Below are positions 1 to 7,717 of a stretch of 64,000 bases of DNA, one piece after another. Both the position numbers and the translations under genes were made by a program. Positions within the stretch are counted from its first letter, which is position 1. Each line of letters opens with the position of its first letter. Origin of the DNA: Burkholderia multivorans ATCC BAA-247 (GTDB lineage Bacteria > Pseudomonadota > Gammaproteobacteria > Burkholderiales > Burkholderiaceae); contig NZ_CP009830.1 in the NCBI RefSeq assembly GCF_000959525.1, positions 124,001 to 188,000 on the forward strand, in the 5' to 3' direction. The notes beneath the pieces were generated by a model. That model did not search any database. It worked only from the letters and a program-made list of their open reading frames with translations, and had not been told where the DNA came from.

Positions 1-239
1 GCCTTGAGCTTGCCGTAGTCGGTCGGTCCGTCCATCAGCACCTTGATGCCGCTCGCCTGCGTGAACGGCTGCGCCCAGTCCTTCTGCTGCGACGATTGGG
101 TCGTCCCGCCCCAGCTCGTGAACACGATCGGGTCCGCAGCGACCGCCGGTGCGGCGCAAAGAACGGCCAACGGTGCGATACAGGCAAGCTGCGATGCCAG
201 ACGCGGTGCTGCGAAACGCGGGATGCTTCTGCTGCTCAT
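1..239 (-). CDS. ABC transporter periplasmic substrate-binding protein, N-terminal part
   Basis: The gene is cut by the left window edge; about 79 N-terminal residues are visible. It starts MSSRS, followed by a basic stretch and a hydrophobic segment ending AAPAVAADP, which is a good Sec signal peptide with likely cleavage after AVAA. The mature start PIVFTSWGGTTQ is typical of family 1 (spermidine/putrescine, PotD-like) binding proteins, where a strand ending in W-G-G leads into the first lobe. The protein would therefore sit in the periplasm and deliver a small cationic or organic ligand to an inner-membrane permease encoded further left. The ligand cannot be told from this fragment. Confidence 0.7.
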   Translation of the reverse strand, partial: MSSRSIPRFAAPRLASQLACIAPLAVLCAAPAVAADPIVFTSWGGTTQSSQQKDWAQPFTQASGIKVLMDGPTDYGKLK

Positions 240-386
240 GGTCTCTCTCCAGATGAAACGGGTGCGGCTTGCGGCCACCGGAACGGCAGCCCTCCGAATA
301 CGCGTGCTCGGTCCGGCAGCGCCCGCCGCGCCGGCTGCTCGATCGCCTCGTTCGTCACTGCGGCGCATCGCGCGCCGCCGATGCCG

Positions 387-1349
387 TTACGCGGCAGCCA
401 GCGGCTGGACCGTACCGGCCTCCGTGTCGCCGACGTAGATTCCATATGCGTCCTGCCTGCGTTCGCGCACGTAGCGCTCGAGCATCGAGCGCACGGCGGT
501 ATCGGCGATTTCGTCCCAAGGAACTTGCCACAGCGGCACGATGCGAATACTGCTGTCGAACCACGGCGAACCGGTGGGCATCACGCGGCCGCGGTAATAG
601 ATGTGCACGCCCGGCTCGCGGCCGCCGGCCGATTCGAAGACGGCGAACAGGAAGTCGAGATGCGCGTTGAGCCCGAGCTTCGTCAGCACACCGCGCAGGC
701 TCGCCGCGTCGCTCGCCGGTTCGAGCCGGCTGCCGGTCGGCAGGCGCAGGCCGTGCGGCGTATCGACGAGCACCAGCCCGTCGCGATGTTCGAGAATCGC
801 GCCCACCCGTGCGCACCCCGCCGCGGACAACGCGTCCTGCGACAGGCTGAAGTTCACGTATGCGCCGCGGCAATAGCCGAGCGGCGACGCGCTCGTCTGC
901 GCGAAGTCGACCACGCGTCCGATCAGAATGATGTGGTCCCCCGCGTCGACCACGTCGTGCGTCACGCAGTCGAAGCTCGCGGCCGCATCCCGGATCACCG
1001 GGGCACCCGTTTTGCGCGTATCCCACGGTACTCGGGCGAATTTGTCCTGTGCTTTCGAGGCGAACACGCCGGACACGTCGGCCTGGTTCTCCGCCAGCAC
1101 GCTCACCGCAAAACGCTGCGTGGCCGAGAACACCGGATGGCTCGACGCCGTCTTCGAGATGCACACGAGAATCAAGGGCGGATCGAGCGACACCGACGTG
1201 AACGAGTTGGCGGTGAAGCCGCGCGGCGAACCGTCGGGCTGGATCGTCGTGACGACCGTCACGCCGGTGACGAATGCACCGAGGGCGCGGCGAAAGCCGG
1301 ACGTGTCGAATGGCTGCTGCTCGATCGGCTCGGTTATCGACTCGGTCAT
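387..1349 (-). CDS. Flavin reductase-domain protein with C-terminal NUDIX-like domain (copy 1)
   Basis: The protein has 320 residues. The first 165 or so are a flavin reductase domain of the HpaC/RutF type: FRRALGAFVTGVTVVTT at the start, then GFTANSFTSVSLDPPLILVCI, and the DAGDHIILIGRV strand. Such proteins make reduced FMN with NAD(P)H for a partner monooxygenase. The remaining 150 residues look like a NUDIX fold, but the catalytic Nudix box is not recognisable. It is a paralogue of the protein at 4153-5088 and diverges from the rest of the cluster. Two ATGGNATRCCAT palindromes lie 39-92 bp upstream of its start, so it is probably controlled by the adjacent GntR protein. The likely partner is the luciferase-like monooxygenase at 5100-6137; that pairing is inferred. 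Confidence 0.85.
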   Translation of the reverse strand: MTESITEPIEQQPFDTSGFRRALGAFVTGVTVVTTIQPDGSPRGFTANSFTSVSLDPPLILVCISKTASSHPVFSATQRFAVSVLAENQADVSGVFASKAQDKFARVPWDTRKTGAPVIRDAAASFDCVTHDVVDAGDHIILIGRVVDFAQTSASPLGYCRGAYVNFSLSQDALSAAGCARVGAILEHRDGLVLVDTPHGLRLPTGSRLEPASDAASLRGVLTKLGLNAHLDFLFAVFESAGGREPGVHIYYRGRVMPTGSPWFDSSIRIVPLWQVPWDEIADTAVRSMLERYVRERRQDAYGIYVGDTEAGTVQPLAAA

Positions 1350-1387
1350 GGCGTCCTCCCGGGATGGCTGTGCTGCTTGATGAGATT

Positions 1388-1441
1388 ATGGTATGCCATC
1401 TTATGGGCTACAACAATGGACGCTGTATTATGGAATACCAT
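1388..1441. promoter_or_regulatory. Pair of GntR-type operators (ATGGNATRCCAT)
   Basis: Two 12-bp near-palindromes, ATGGTATGCCAT at 1388-1399 and ATGGAATACCAT at 1430-1441, lie 42 bp apart (about four helix turns) upstream of the flavin reductase gene that starts at 1349. The same word occurs in front of the GntR gene (2285-2296) and in the divergent region at 2698-2724. TGGTATACCA-like palindromes are usual targets of FCD-type GntR regulators; assignment to the local GntR protein is an inference. Confidence 0.75.
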
Positions 1442-1464
1442 GAGTCGAATCGGCACACAAAACA

Positions 1465-1496
1465 AAAGGCCGCCGGCAAGTTTGCCGACGGCCTTT
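1465..1496 (-). terminator. Rho-independent terminator of the gntR gene
   Basis: A hairpin with arms 1465-1479 and 1482-1496 (AAAGGCCGCCGGCAA against TTGCCGACGGCCTTT, one internal mismatch) is followed, in minus-strand reading, by TTTTGTTTTG. It lies 40 bp beyond the gntR stop codon and separates that gene from the flavin reductase operators. Confidence 0.8.
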
Positions 1497-1537
1497 CGTG
1501 GTGAATCGCGCGTATCGACGCCCGCGCCGGCGTGTCG

Positions 1538-2227
1538 TCAACGGTCGTCGACGGCCTCGTCCTGCTGCTGCGCGAGCGCGGACTGCGCCAGCTCGGAAAC
1601 GCGCTTGATGTGCGCCGCCGACGCCGCCGCGGCCGCGTCGCCATCGCGCCGCTCGATCGCGTCGAGCAGGCGGTTCATCTCCGTATTGGAATCGCTGCCG
1701 CGCCCCGGCATTGCGATGGTCAGCGCACGCAGCCGATTGATGCGCGCATTCAGCGTCTTAACGACCGTCAGCGACACGTGTTTGCCCGCCGCCTCGAACA
1801 GCGCTTCATAGAAGCGTTCGGTGTATTCGAGCACGCGCGGCAGATCTTCCTTCTCGAACGCATCCTCGATCACCGCGCGAATTTCGCGCAGTCGCTGCAC
1901 GACTTCGGGCGTCGCGCCCTCCGCGCACGCGCGCGCCGCATTGGCTTCGAGCAGCCCGCGCAGTTCGTAAATCTCGCCGACCTGCCCCGGATCGAGCCGC
2001 GCGACCACCGGCCCCTGCCGCGACACGGTCTCGACCAGCCCTTCCGTCTCGAGATGCCGCAGCACCTCGCGCACCACCGTGCGACTCACGCCGAGTTCGT
2101 CGCAGAGCGTGCGTTCGACGAGCCGCGCGCCCGGTCGGAAATAACCCTGCACGATCGCGCCACGCAGCTTGTCGAGCGTCAGTTCGCGCAGGGTCTTGGC
2201 ATTGCGGTCGATTTTCAGGTCTTGCAT
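1538..2227 (-). CDS. GntR family transcriptional regulator (FCD/FadR subgroup)
   Basis: The 229-residue protein has an N-terminal winged helix (TLRELTLDKLRGAIVQGYFRPG, then LCDELGVSRTVVREVLRHLETEGLV) and a C-terminal all-helical FCD domain beginning near GQVGEIYELRGLLEANAA. The FCD domain usually binds an organic-acid effector with a metal. I place the start at 2227 (MQDLKIDRN). An in-frame ATG at 2296 also exists, but it would put a 12-bp operator palindrome (2285-2296) inside the coding region. That operator is probably the site of autoregulation. Same-type operators border the flanking catabolic genes, so this is the likely local repressor, released by a pathway substrate or intermediate. 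Confidence 0.88.
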   Translation of the reverse strand: MQDLKIDRNAKTLRELTLDKLRGAIVQGYFRPGARLVERTLCDELGVSRTVVREVLRHLETEGLVETVSRQGPVVARLDPGQVGEIYELRGLLEANAARACAEGATPEVVQRLREIRAVIEDAFEKEDLPRVLEYTERFYEALFEAAGKHVSLTVVKTLNARINRLRALTIAMPGRGSDSNTEMNRLLDAIERRDGDAAAAASAAHIKRVSELAQSALAQQQDEAVDDR

Positions 2228-2284
2228 GGACGGCACTCTGGAAACGAAATGGGCCTGCCGCCAGCCCAAAAGGCGGCGGCCGAC

Positions 2285-2296
2285 ATGGAATGCCAT
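2285..2296. promoter_or_regulatory. GntR-type operator in front of gntR
   Basis: ATGGAATGCCAT matches the ATGGNATRCCAT word found four more times in this regulon. It lies 58 bp upstream of the chosen gntR start at 2227, which fits autoregulation and is the main reason for rejecting the longer gntR start at 2296. Confidence 0.7.
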
Positions 2297-2360
2297 ATTA
2301 TGACCTAACTGTCATCGAGCTTTCCATCCCGCCGGCAGCGTGCCCGGCGACGCCGCCGTT

Positions 2361-2651
2361 TCAGTCCTCCAGCCCCTCGACGATCGAGATCTGCGCGCGG
2401 CAATGTCCATCCCGCTTCGCCTTCGCCGTCTGGTATTCGGCCGAGTGATAACACGCGAGCGCGGCGTCCATATCGGGAAAGCGGATCACGACGTGGCGCT
2501 CGAACGCCTCGCCCTCGAGCGTCTGCGACGCGCCGCCGCGCGCGAGAAATACGGCGCCGAACTTCTTGAACGCCTGCGGCGCGAGATCCGTGTAGTCCTT
2601 GTACTTCACGGGATCCAGCACCTGCACGTGGGCAATCCAGTACGCACTCAT
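2361..2651 (-). CDS. DUF1330 family protein
   Basis: This 96-residue protein (MSAYWIAHVQVLDPVKYKDY near the start, HVVIRFPDMDAALACYHSAEYQ in the middle) has the sequence pattern of DUF1330. These are small dimeric ferredoxin-like-fold proteins often found beside oxygenase and catabolic genes; the biochemical role of the family is not established. It diverges from the operon starting at 2762 and shares with it a control region carrying two GntR-type operators (2698-2724), so it is likely co-regulated with the monooxygenase pathway. Confidence 0.85.
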   Translation of the reverse strand: MSAYWIAHVQVLDPVKYKDYTDLAPQAFKKFGAVFLARGGASQTLEGEAFERHVVIRFPDMDAALACYHSAEYQTAKAKRDGHCRAQISIVEGLED

Positions 2652-2697
2652 TTTTCACCTCCGCTTTCGCGCAATTTCGAGACACGGGTTAACACTC

Positions 2698-2724
2698 ATG
2701 GCATGCCGTAACATGGTATACCAC
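2698..2724. promoter_or_regulatory. Paired GntR-type operators in a divergent control region
   Basis: ATGGCATGCCGT (2698-2709) and ATGGTATACCAC (2713-2724) lie 15 bp apart between the DUF1330 gene (starts 2651, minus) and the amino-acid-synthesis-family gene (starts 2762, plus). Both differ from the perfect ATGGNATRCCAT palindrome only near the 3' end. One GntR dimer pair here could control both directions. Confidence 0.75.
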
Positions 2725-2761
2725 AATGAATCCGACAATCAACGCATGAAAGGAAGGTGCC

Positions 2762-3364
2762 ATGAGCCTGATTCGGAAATCCGTCCTCCACGTCGAAACG
2801 CTGTACGTGGATGGCGACAAGGTGGCTGCGAAACCGCTGAAGATGATCGGCGCGGCCGCGGTGATCAAGAACCCGTGGGTGGGCCGCGGATACGTCGAGG
2901 ACCTGTCGCCGGAGATCCGCAGGCTCGCGCCGCAACTGAGCGAACACCTGACGAAGCTGATCCTCGACGAAGCCGGTTCGGGCGAGGCCGTCGAAGCGTT
3001 CGGCAAGAGTGCGATCGTCGGTCTCGACGGCGAGATCGAGCACGCATCCGCGCTGATCCACACGCTGCATTTCGGCAATACGTATCGGACGGCCGTCGGC
3101 GCGAAGTCGTATCTCGCGTTCAACAACACGCGCGGCCCGGCCAACGCGCCGCTGCTGATTCCGATGATGGACAAGAACGACGAAGGCCGCCGTTCGCACT
3201 ACCTGACGCTCCAGTTTGCGATTCCGGACGCGCCGGCCGCCGACGAACTCGTCATTGCCCTCGGCGCGGCCACCGCCGGCCGGCCGCATCACCGCATCGG
3301 CGACCGCTACAAAGATCTCGCAGAGCTCGGAAATGACGTCAAGAACCCTGCCGCTGTCAAATAA
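2762..3364 (+). CDS. Amino acid synthesis family protein (AA_synth, DUF1185-like)
   Basis: This 200-residue protein (MSLIRKSVLHVETLYVDGDK; HTLHFGNTYRTAVGAKSYLAF; PLLIPMMDKNDEGRRSHYLTLQFAI; GRPHHRIGDRYKDLAEL) matches my memory of the amino acid synthesis protein family. Its true function is unproven; many genomes carry it next to flavin-dependent monooxygenases and amidases. A strong GGAAGG ribosome site precedes the ATG. It is the first gene of a seven-gene operon and overlaps the next gene by 32 bp, which points to coupled expression and a shared pathway. A role in hydrolysis or tautomerisation of a ring-derived intermediate would be speculation. Confidence 0.75.
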   Translation: MSLIRKSVLHVETLYVDGDKVAAKPLKMIGAAAVIKNPWVGRGYVEDLSPEIRRLAPQLSEHLTKLILDEAGSGEAVEAFGKSAIVGLDGEIEHASALIHTLHFGNTYRTAVGAKSYLAFNNTRGPANAPLLIPMMDKNDEGRRSHYLTLQFAIPDAPAADELVIALGAATAGRPHHRIGDRYKDLAELGNDVKNPAAVK

Positions 3365-4151
3365 GCGCGTCGCCCACTATCTCGACCAGGGCGCGGGCGA
3401 ACCGCTGGTGCTGATTCATGGGGTCGGCATGCAGGCGAGCGCGTGGTATCCGCAGATCGACGACCTGTCGCGCGACTTTCGCGTGATCTCCGTCGACATG
3501 CCGGGCCACGGGAGAAGCGATCCGCTCGACACCGGCGCCGAGCTGCCGCAGTTCGTGCAGTGGGCGGCAGAGTTCATCGAAGCGCTGAAGGTCGGCCCCG
3601 TCAACCTGGCCGGCCATTCGATGGGCTCGCTGATCGCGGCCGGCGTCGCCGTGACGCGACCGGATCTCGTCAAGCGCGTGGCAGTCCTGAACGGCGTGTA
3701 CCGCCGAACCGAGCAGGCGCGCGAAGCCGTGCTGCAACGCGCCGCCGAACTGCGGTCGGGCACCATCGACGTCGATACGCCGCTCAAGCGCTGGTTCAAC
3801 GCGGAAGAAGCGCAGCAGGCCGCCGCACGGAAGGTGCAATCGTGGCTGCAGTCGGTCGACCTCGTCGGTTATGCGACCGCGTACCACGCCTTCGCGAACG
3901 GCGACGAGGTGTATGCGGACGCCTGGCACCGGATCGCCTGCCCCGCCCTCGTGCTCACCGGCTCGGACGATCCGAATTCGACGCCCGAGATGGCGCGACA
4001 GATGGCGCAAGCCGCACAGGATGGCAAGGCCGTCGTGATCGAGAACGAGCGCCACATGGTCAACCTGACCGCGCCCGACACGGTCAATCGCGCGCTGCGT
4101 GCGTGGCTGCAGACCGTGCCGCAGGCGGAAACCCTGAAATCGGAAGTGTGA
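3333..4151 (+). CDS. Alpha/beta hydrolase (RutD-like position in the pathway)
   Basis: The 272-residue protein has the alpha/beta hydrolase core: oxyanion-hole motif LVLIHGVG at residues 26-33, nucleophile elbow GHSMG with Ser96, an acid in the TGSDDPNSTP segment and the base in NERHMVNL. I chose the ATG at 3333, preceded by GAGCTCGGA and followed by a normal hydrolase N-terminus. An in-frame upstream start would add 39 residues with no hydrolase character, all inside the preceding gene. In the Rut pathway the equivalent position is occupied by RutD, which hydrolyses an aminoacrylate-type product. The substrate here is unknown. Confidence 0.85.
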   Translation: MTSRTLPLSNKRVAHYLDQGAGEPLVLIHGVGMQASAWYPQIDDLSRDFRVISVDMPGHGRSDPLDTGAELPQFVQWAAEFIEALKVGPVNLAGHSMGSLIAAGVAVTRPDLVKRVAVLNGVYRRTEQAREAVLQRAAELRSGTIDVDTPLKRWFNAEEAQQAAARKVQSWLQSVDLVGYATAYHAFANGDEVYADAWHRIACPALVLTGSDDPNSTPEMARQMAQAAQDGKAVVIENERHMVNLTAPDTVNRALRAWLQTVPQAETLKSEV

Positions 4152-4152
4152 C

Positions 4153-5088
4153 ATGAGCCAAGCAATCAGCCAGGAAGCCTCGACGATCAACACCCGGGAG
4201 CTGCGCGATGCGTTCGGCGCGTTCATGACGGGCGTGACGATCGTCACGACTGCGCGCGACGATGGCCAGCCGCTCGGCTTCACCGCGAACTCGTTCTCGT
4301 CGGTGTCGCTGGATCCGGCACTGCTGCTCGTCAGCATCGCGAAGACGTCGAGCAATTTCCAGACGTTTTCCACGGCCGGCCACTTTGCGATCAACATCCT
4401 CGCGGAAGGGCAAACGGAGCTGTCGAACAGGTTCGCGCGCCCGAGCGAGAACCGCTTCGCGAACGTCGGCTGGCATCTGAGCGCACATCGTAATCCGCTG
4501 ATCGACGACGTCAGCGCGTGGTTCGACTGCACGACGCACGAGGTGATCGATGCGGGCGATCACGCAATCATCATCGGCAAGGTCGAGGCGTTTCATTCGG
4601 CAGGCTATGCGGGGCTCGGTTACTACCGCGGCGGGTATTTCACGCCGGCGAAGCTGTCGACCGAAGTCATTGCAGGCCCGAAGGTCGTCGTCAGCGCGAT
4701 CATCGCGCGCGACGACAAGGTGCTCATGATCCGCACCGCCGAGGGCAAGTGGACACTGCCCGCGAAGGAGATCGGCCGTGAAGGCGCCGACAAGGCGCTC
4801 GCCGAACTTTTCCGGCAATACCAGCCGGACGCATCGGCAAGCTTTATCTACTCGGTCTACAACAATACCGAGACACACTACCAGTACATCTCGTTCCTCT
4901 GCAGCGCACCGGACGAAGCGGCGGCCGCCGGCGAATTCGTGAGCCTCGACGATCTCGACGCGGACGCGTTCCAGGACAGCGCGCTCGCCAGCATGCTCGA
5001 ACGCTATCGCAAGGAGAGCCAGCTGAAGAGTTACGGCCTGTACTTCGGCGATCACAGCACCGGCACCGTCCGTCCGCTTCTTTCCTGA
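4153..5088 (+). CDS. Flavin reductase-domain protein with C-terminal NUDIX-like domain (copy 2)
   Basis: The 311-residue protein starts 1 bp after the hydrolase stop. Residues 1-165 form the flavin reductase domain (LRDAFGAFMTGVTIVTTA, GFTANSFSSVSLDPALLLVSI, DAGDHAIIIGKVEAF). From about residue 175 a NUDIX-like domain follows (VVVSAIIARDDKVLMIRT, then GKWTLPAKEIGREGADKAL). The expected GX5EX7REUXEEXGU box is degenerate, so nucleotide hydrolysis is doubtful. It probably supplies reduced flavin to the luciferase-like monooxygenase encoded directly downstream. The whole-length paralogue at 387-1349 shows that the two-domain arrangement is stable. Confidence 0.88.
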   Translation: MSQAISQEASTINTRELRDAFGAFMTGVTIVTTARDDGQPLGFTANSFSSVSLDPALLLVSIAKTSSNFQTFSTAGHFAINILAEGQTELSNRFARPSENRFANVGWHLSAHRNPLIDDVSAWFDCTTHEVIDAGDHAIIIGKVEAFHSAGYAGLGYYRGGYFTPAKLSTEVIAGPKVVVSAIIARDDKVLMIRTAEGKWTLPAKEIGREGADKALAELFRQYQPDASASFIYSVYNNTETHYQYISFLCSAPDEAAAAGEFVSLDDLDADAFQDSALASMLERYRKESQLKSYGLYFGDHSTGTVRPLLS

Positions 5089-5099
5089 AAGGTCCCATC

Positions 5100-6137
5100 A
5101 TGCGTTTTTCGCTTTTCGTTCACATGGAGCGCGTCTCCGACCAGACCAGCCAAAAGCAGCTGTACGACGAGATGGTCGAGCTGTGCCAGATCGCCGACCG
5201 CGGCGGCATGCACGCCGTCTGGACCGGCGAGCACCACGGCATGGATTTCACGATCGCGCCGAACCCGTTCATCAACCTCGCCGATCTCGCGAACAAGACG
5301 AAGCGCGTACGGCTCGGCACGGGCACGGTCGTCGCGCCGTTCTGGCATCCGATCAAGCTCGCCGGCGAAGCCGCGATGACGGACATCATCTCGGGCGGGC
5401 GCCTCGAGCTCGGCATCGCGCGCGGCGCCTACTCGTTCGAATATGAGCGCCTGATGCCGGGTCTCGACGCGTGGAGCGCAGGCCAGCGCATGCGCGAGCT
5501 GATTCCGGCCGTGAAGAAGCTGTGGGAAGGCAACTACGCGCACGACGGCGAATTCTGGAAGTTCCCGTCGACCACATCGTCGCCGCTGCCGCTGCAGCAA
5601 CCGCATCCGCCGATCTGGGTCGCCGCGCGCGATCCGAACAGCCACGAGTTCGCGGTGGCCAACGGCTGCAACGTGCAGGTCACACCGCTGCATCTCGGCG
5701 ACGACGAAGTCGAGAAGCTCGTCGGCCATTTCAACGCCGCGTGTGCGAAGTACAGCGACGTGCCGCGTCCGCAGATCATGCTGCTGCGTCACACCTATGT
5801 CGCGAGCAACGAGGACGACGCGCAGCGAGCCGCCGACGAAATCAACGTGTTCTACAACTACTTCGGCGCGTGGTTCAAGAACGAACGTCCGGTCAGTCGC
5901 GGGATGATCCAGCCGCTGAGCCGCGAGGAAATCGCCGCGCATCCGTTCTACACGCCCGAAGCGATGCGCCGGAACAACGTGATCGGCACGCCGGCGGAAG
6001 TGATCGAACGTCTGAAGACCTATGAGGCGCTCGGCTTCGACGAGTACTCGTTCTGGATCGACACGGGCATGCCGTTCGAACGCAAGAAGGCGTCGCTCGA
6101 GCGGATGATCCGCGACGTGATGCCGGCGTTCCGGTAA
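5100..6137 (+). CDS. LLM class flavin-dependent monooxygenase (luciferase-like, RutA-like role)
   Basis: The 345-residue protein is a luciferase-like TIM-barrel monooxygenase: MRFSLFVHME at the first strand, AVWTGEHHG at the second, RVRLGTGTVVAPFWHP, the GGRLELGIARGAY loop, and HPPIWVAARD. Members use reduced FMN and oxygen to oxidise substrates and depend on a separate flavin reductase, here encoded immediately upstream with an 11-bp gap. Operon position and neighbours (hydrolase, aldehyde dehydrogenase, permease) suggest oxidative opening or dealkylation of an imported nitrogen-containing compound. This is by analogy with RutA, not shown by the sequence itself. Confidence 0.88.
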   Translation: MRFSLFVHMERVSDQTSQKQLYDEMVELCQIADRGGMHAVWTGEHHGMDFTIAPNPFINLADLANKTKRVRLGTGTVVAPFWHPIKLAGEAAMTDIISGGRLELGIARGAYSFEYERLMPGLDAWSAGQRMRELIPAVKKLWEGNYAHDGEFWKFPSTTSSPLPLQQPHPPIWVAARDPNSHEFAVANGCNVQVTPLHLGDDEVEKLVGHFNAACAKYSDVPRPQIMLLRHTYVASNEDDAQRAADEINVFYNYFGAWFKNERPVSRGMIQPLSREEIAAHPFYTPEAMRRNNVIGTPAEVIERLKTYEALGFDEYSFWIDTGMPFERKKASLERMIRDVMPAFR

Positions 6138-6149
6138 GGGGACGATGTC

Positions 6150-7619
6150 ATGAATGCACATTTTCAGCTGTATATCGACGGGCAGTTCGAGCCCGGCGCC
6201 GCCACCTTCGGCAGCATCGACCCGGCAACCGGCGCCGTGTGGGCGCAGATGCCGGAAGCCCGCACGGACGAAGTGAATCGCGCGGTCGCGGCGGCCCGCC
6301 GTGCACTGACCGATCGCGCCTGGGCAGGCCTGACCGCGTCGGCGCGCGGCAAACTGCTGTACCGGCTCGCGGACCTCGTCGAACAGGCTGCACCGCGGCT
6401 CGCCGAAATCGAAACGAAAGACACCGGCAAGATCATCCGCGAAACGTCGAGCCAGATCGCATACGTTGCCGAGTATTACCGCTACTACGCCGGCATCGCC
6501 GACAAGCTCGAGGGCAGCAGCATCCCCGTCGACAAGCCCGACATGCAGGTATGGCTCGAGCGGCAGCCGGTCGGCGTGGTCGCCGCGATCGTGCCGTGGA
6601 ACAGCCAGCTGTTCCTGTCCGCGGTCAAGCTCGGCCCCGCACTCGCCGCGGGCTGCACCGTCGTGCTGAAGGCATCCGAGGAAGCACCGGGACCGCTGCT
6701 CGAGTTCGCGCGCATCGTGCACGAGGCCGGCTTCCCGCCCGGTGTCGTCAACGTCGTCACCGGCTTCGGCCCGGAATGCGGTGCGGTGCTGAGCAGCCAT
6801 CCCGATGTGGACAAGGTCGCGTTCACCGGCGGCCCCGAGACCGCGCGCCACATCGTGCGCAATACGGCCGATAACCTCGCGAAGGTGTCGCTCGAACTCG
6901 GCGGCAAGTCGCCGTTCATCGTGTTCGCCGATACCGACATCCAGAGCGCCGTGAATGCGCAGGTTGCGGCCATCTTCGCAGCGAGCGGCCAGAGCTGCGT
7001 CGCGGGTTCGCGCCTGCTGATCGAGGCTTCGGTCAAGGATCGATTCCTCGCGATGCTCGTGGAACGCGTATCGCGGATTCGCATCGGTTCCCCCGGCGAG
7101 CGGGAAACCGAATACGGCCCGCTGTGTACCGAGCGACAGCTTCGCCACATCGAGACGGTCGTCGAGCGCTCGGTGCGTCAGGGCGCGACCGTGCTCGCCG
7201 GCGGAAAGAAGCTGGCACGCGACGGGTATTACTACGCGCCGACGATCCTCGACTGCACCGGCGTCGCGCACGCCGACAGCATCACGACCGAATTGTTCGG
7301 GCCGGTGCTGTCGGTCGACACGTTCGAATCCGAGCAGGAAGCGATCGACAAGGCGAACGGCACCGCATATGGCCTCGCGGCCGGCATCTTCACGACCAAT
7401 CTCACGCGGGCTCACCGCGTGTCGAAGCGCGTGCGCACCGGCATCGTGTGGATCAACACGTATCGGGCCGTGTCGCCGCTCGTGCCGTTCGGCGGCTTCG
7501 GGCTATCCGGACACGGCCGCGAAGGCGGGCTGAGCGCCGCGCTCGAATACACGACCACGAAGTCCGTATGGCTGCGCACGTCGGACGATCCGATCGGCGA
7601 CCCGTTCGTGATGCGCTGA
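6150..7619 (+). CDS. NAD(P)-dependent aldehyde dehydrogenase
   Basis: The 489-residue protein has the complete ALDH superfamily signature: cofactor segment IVPWNSQLF near residue 147, general base Glu249 in SLELGGKSPF, catalytic Cys283 in ASGQSCVAGSR, and the C-terminal PFGGFGLSGHGREGG loop. It is of normal family length. It follows the monooxygenase with a 12-bp gap and would oxidise an aldehyde (for example a semialdehyde) released by the upstream hydrolase or monooxygenase to an acid. The exact substrate is not deducible. Confidence 0.9.
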   Translation: MNAHFQLYIDGQFEPGAATFGSIDPATGAVWAQMPEARTDEVNRAVAAARRALTDRAWAGLTASARGKLLYRLADLVEQAAPRLAEIETKDTGKIIRETSSQIAYVAEYYRYYAGIADKLEGSSIPVDKPDMQVWLERQPVGVVAAIVPWNSQLFLSAVKLGPALAAGCTVVLKASEEAPGPLLEFARIVHEAGFPPGVVNVVTGFGPECGAVLSSHPDVDKVAFTGGPETARHIVRNTADNLAKVSLELGGKSPFIVFADTDIQSAVNAQVAAIFAASGQSCVAGSRLLIEASVKDRFLAMLVERVSRIRIGSPGERETEYGPLCTERQLRHIETVVERSVRQGATVLAGGKKLARDGYYYAPTILDCTGVAHADSITTELFGPVLSVDTFESEQEAIDKANGTAYGLAAGIFTTNLTRAHRVSKRVRTGIVWINTYRAVSPLVPFGGFGLSGHGREGGLSAALEYTTTKSVWLRTSDDPIGDPFVMR

Positions 7620-7717
7620 GCGGCGATCCGATCGCCTGCCGTATCGATTCATAAGCGACGGAGACCAGGCTGCGCCCGCGCGGCGCCGCTTGGTCCGGCA
7701 ATAACGATGGAGACAGC

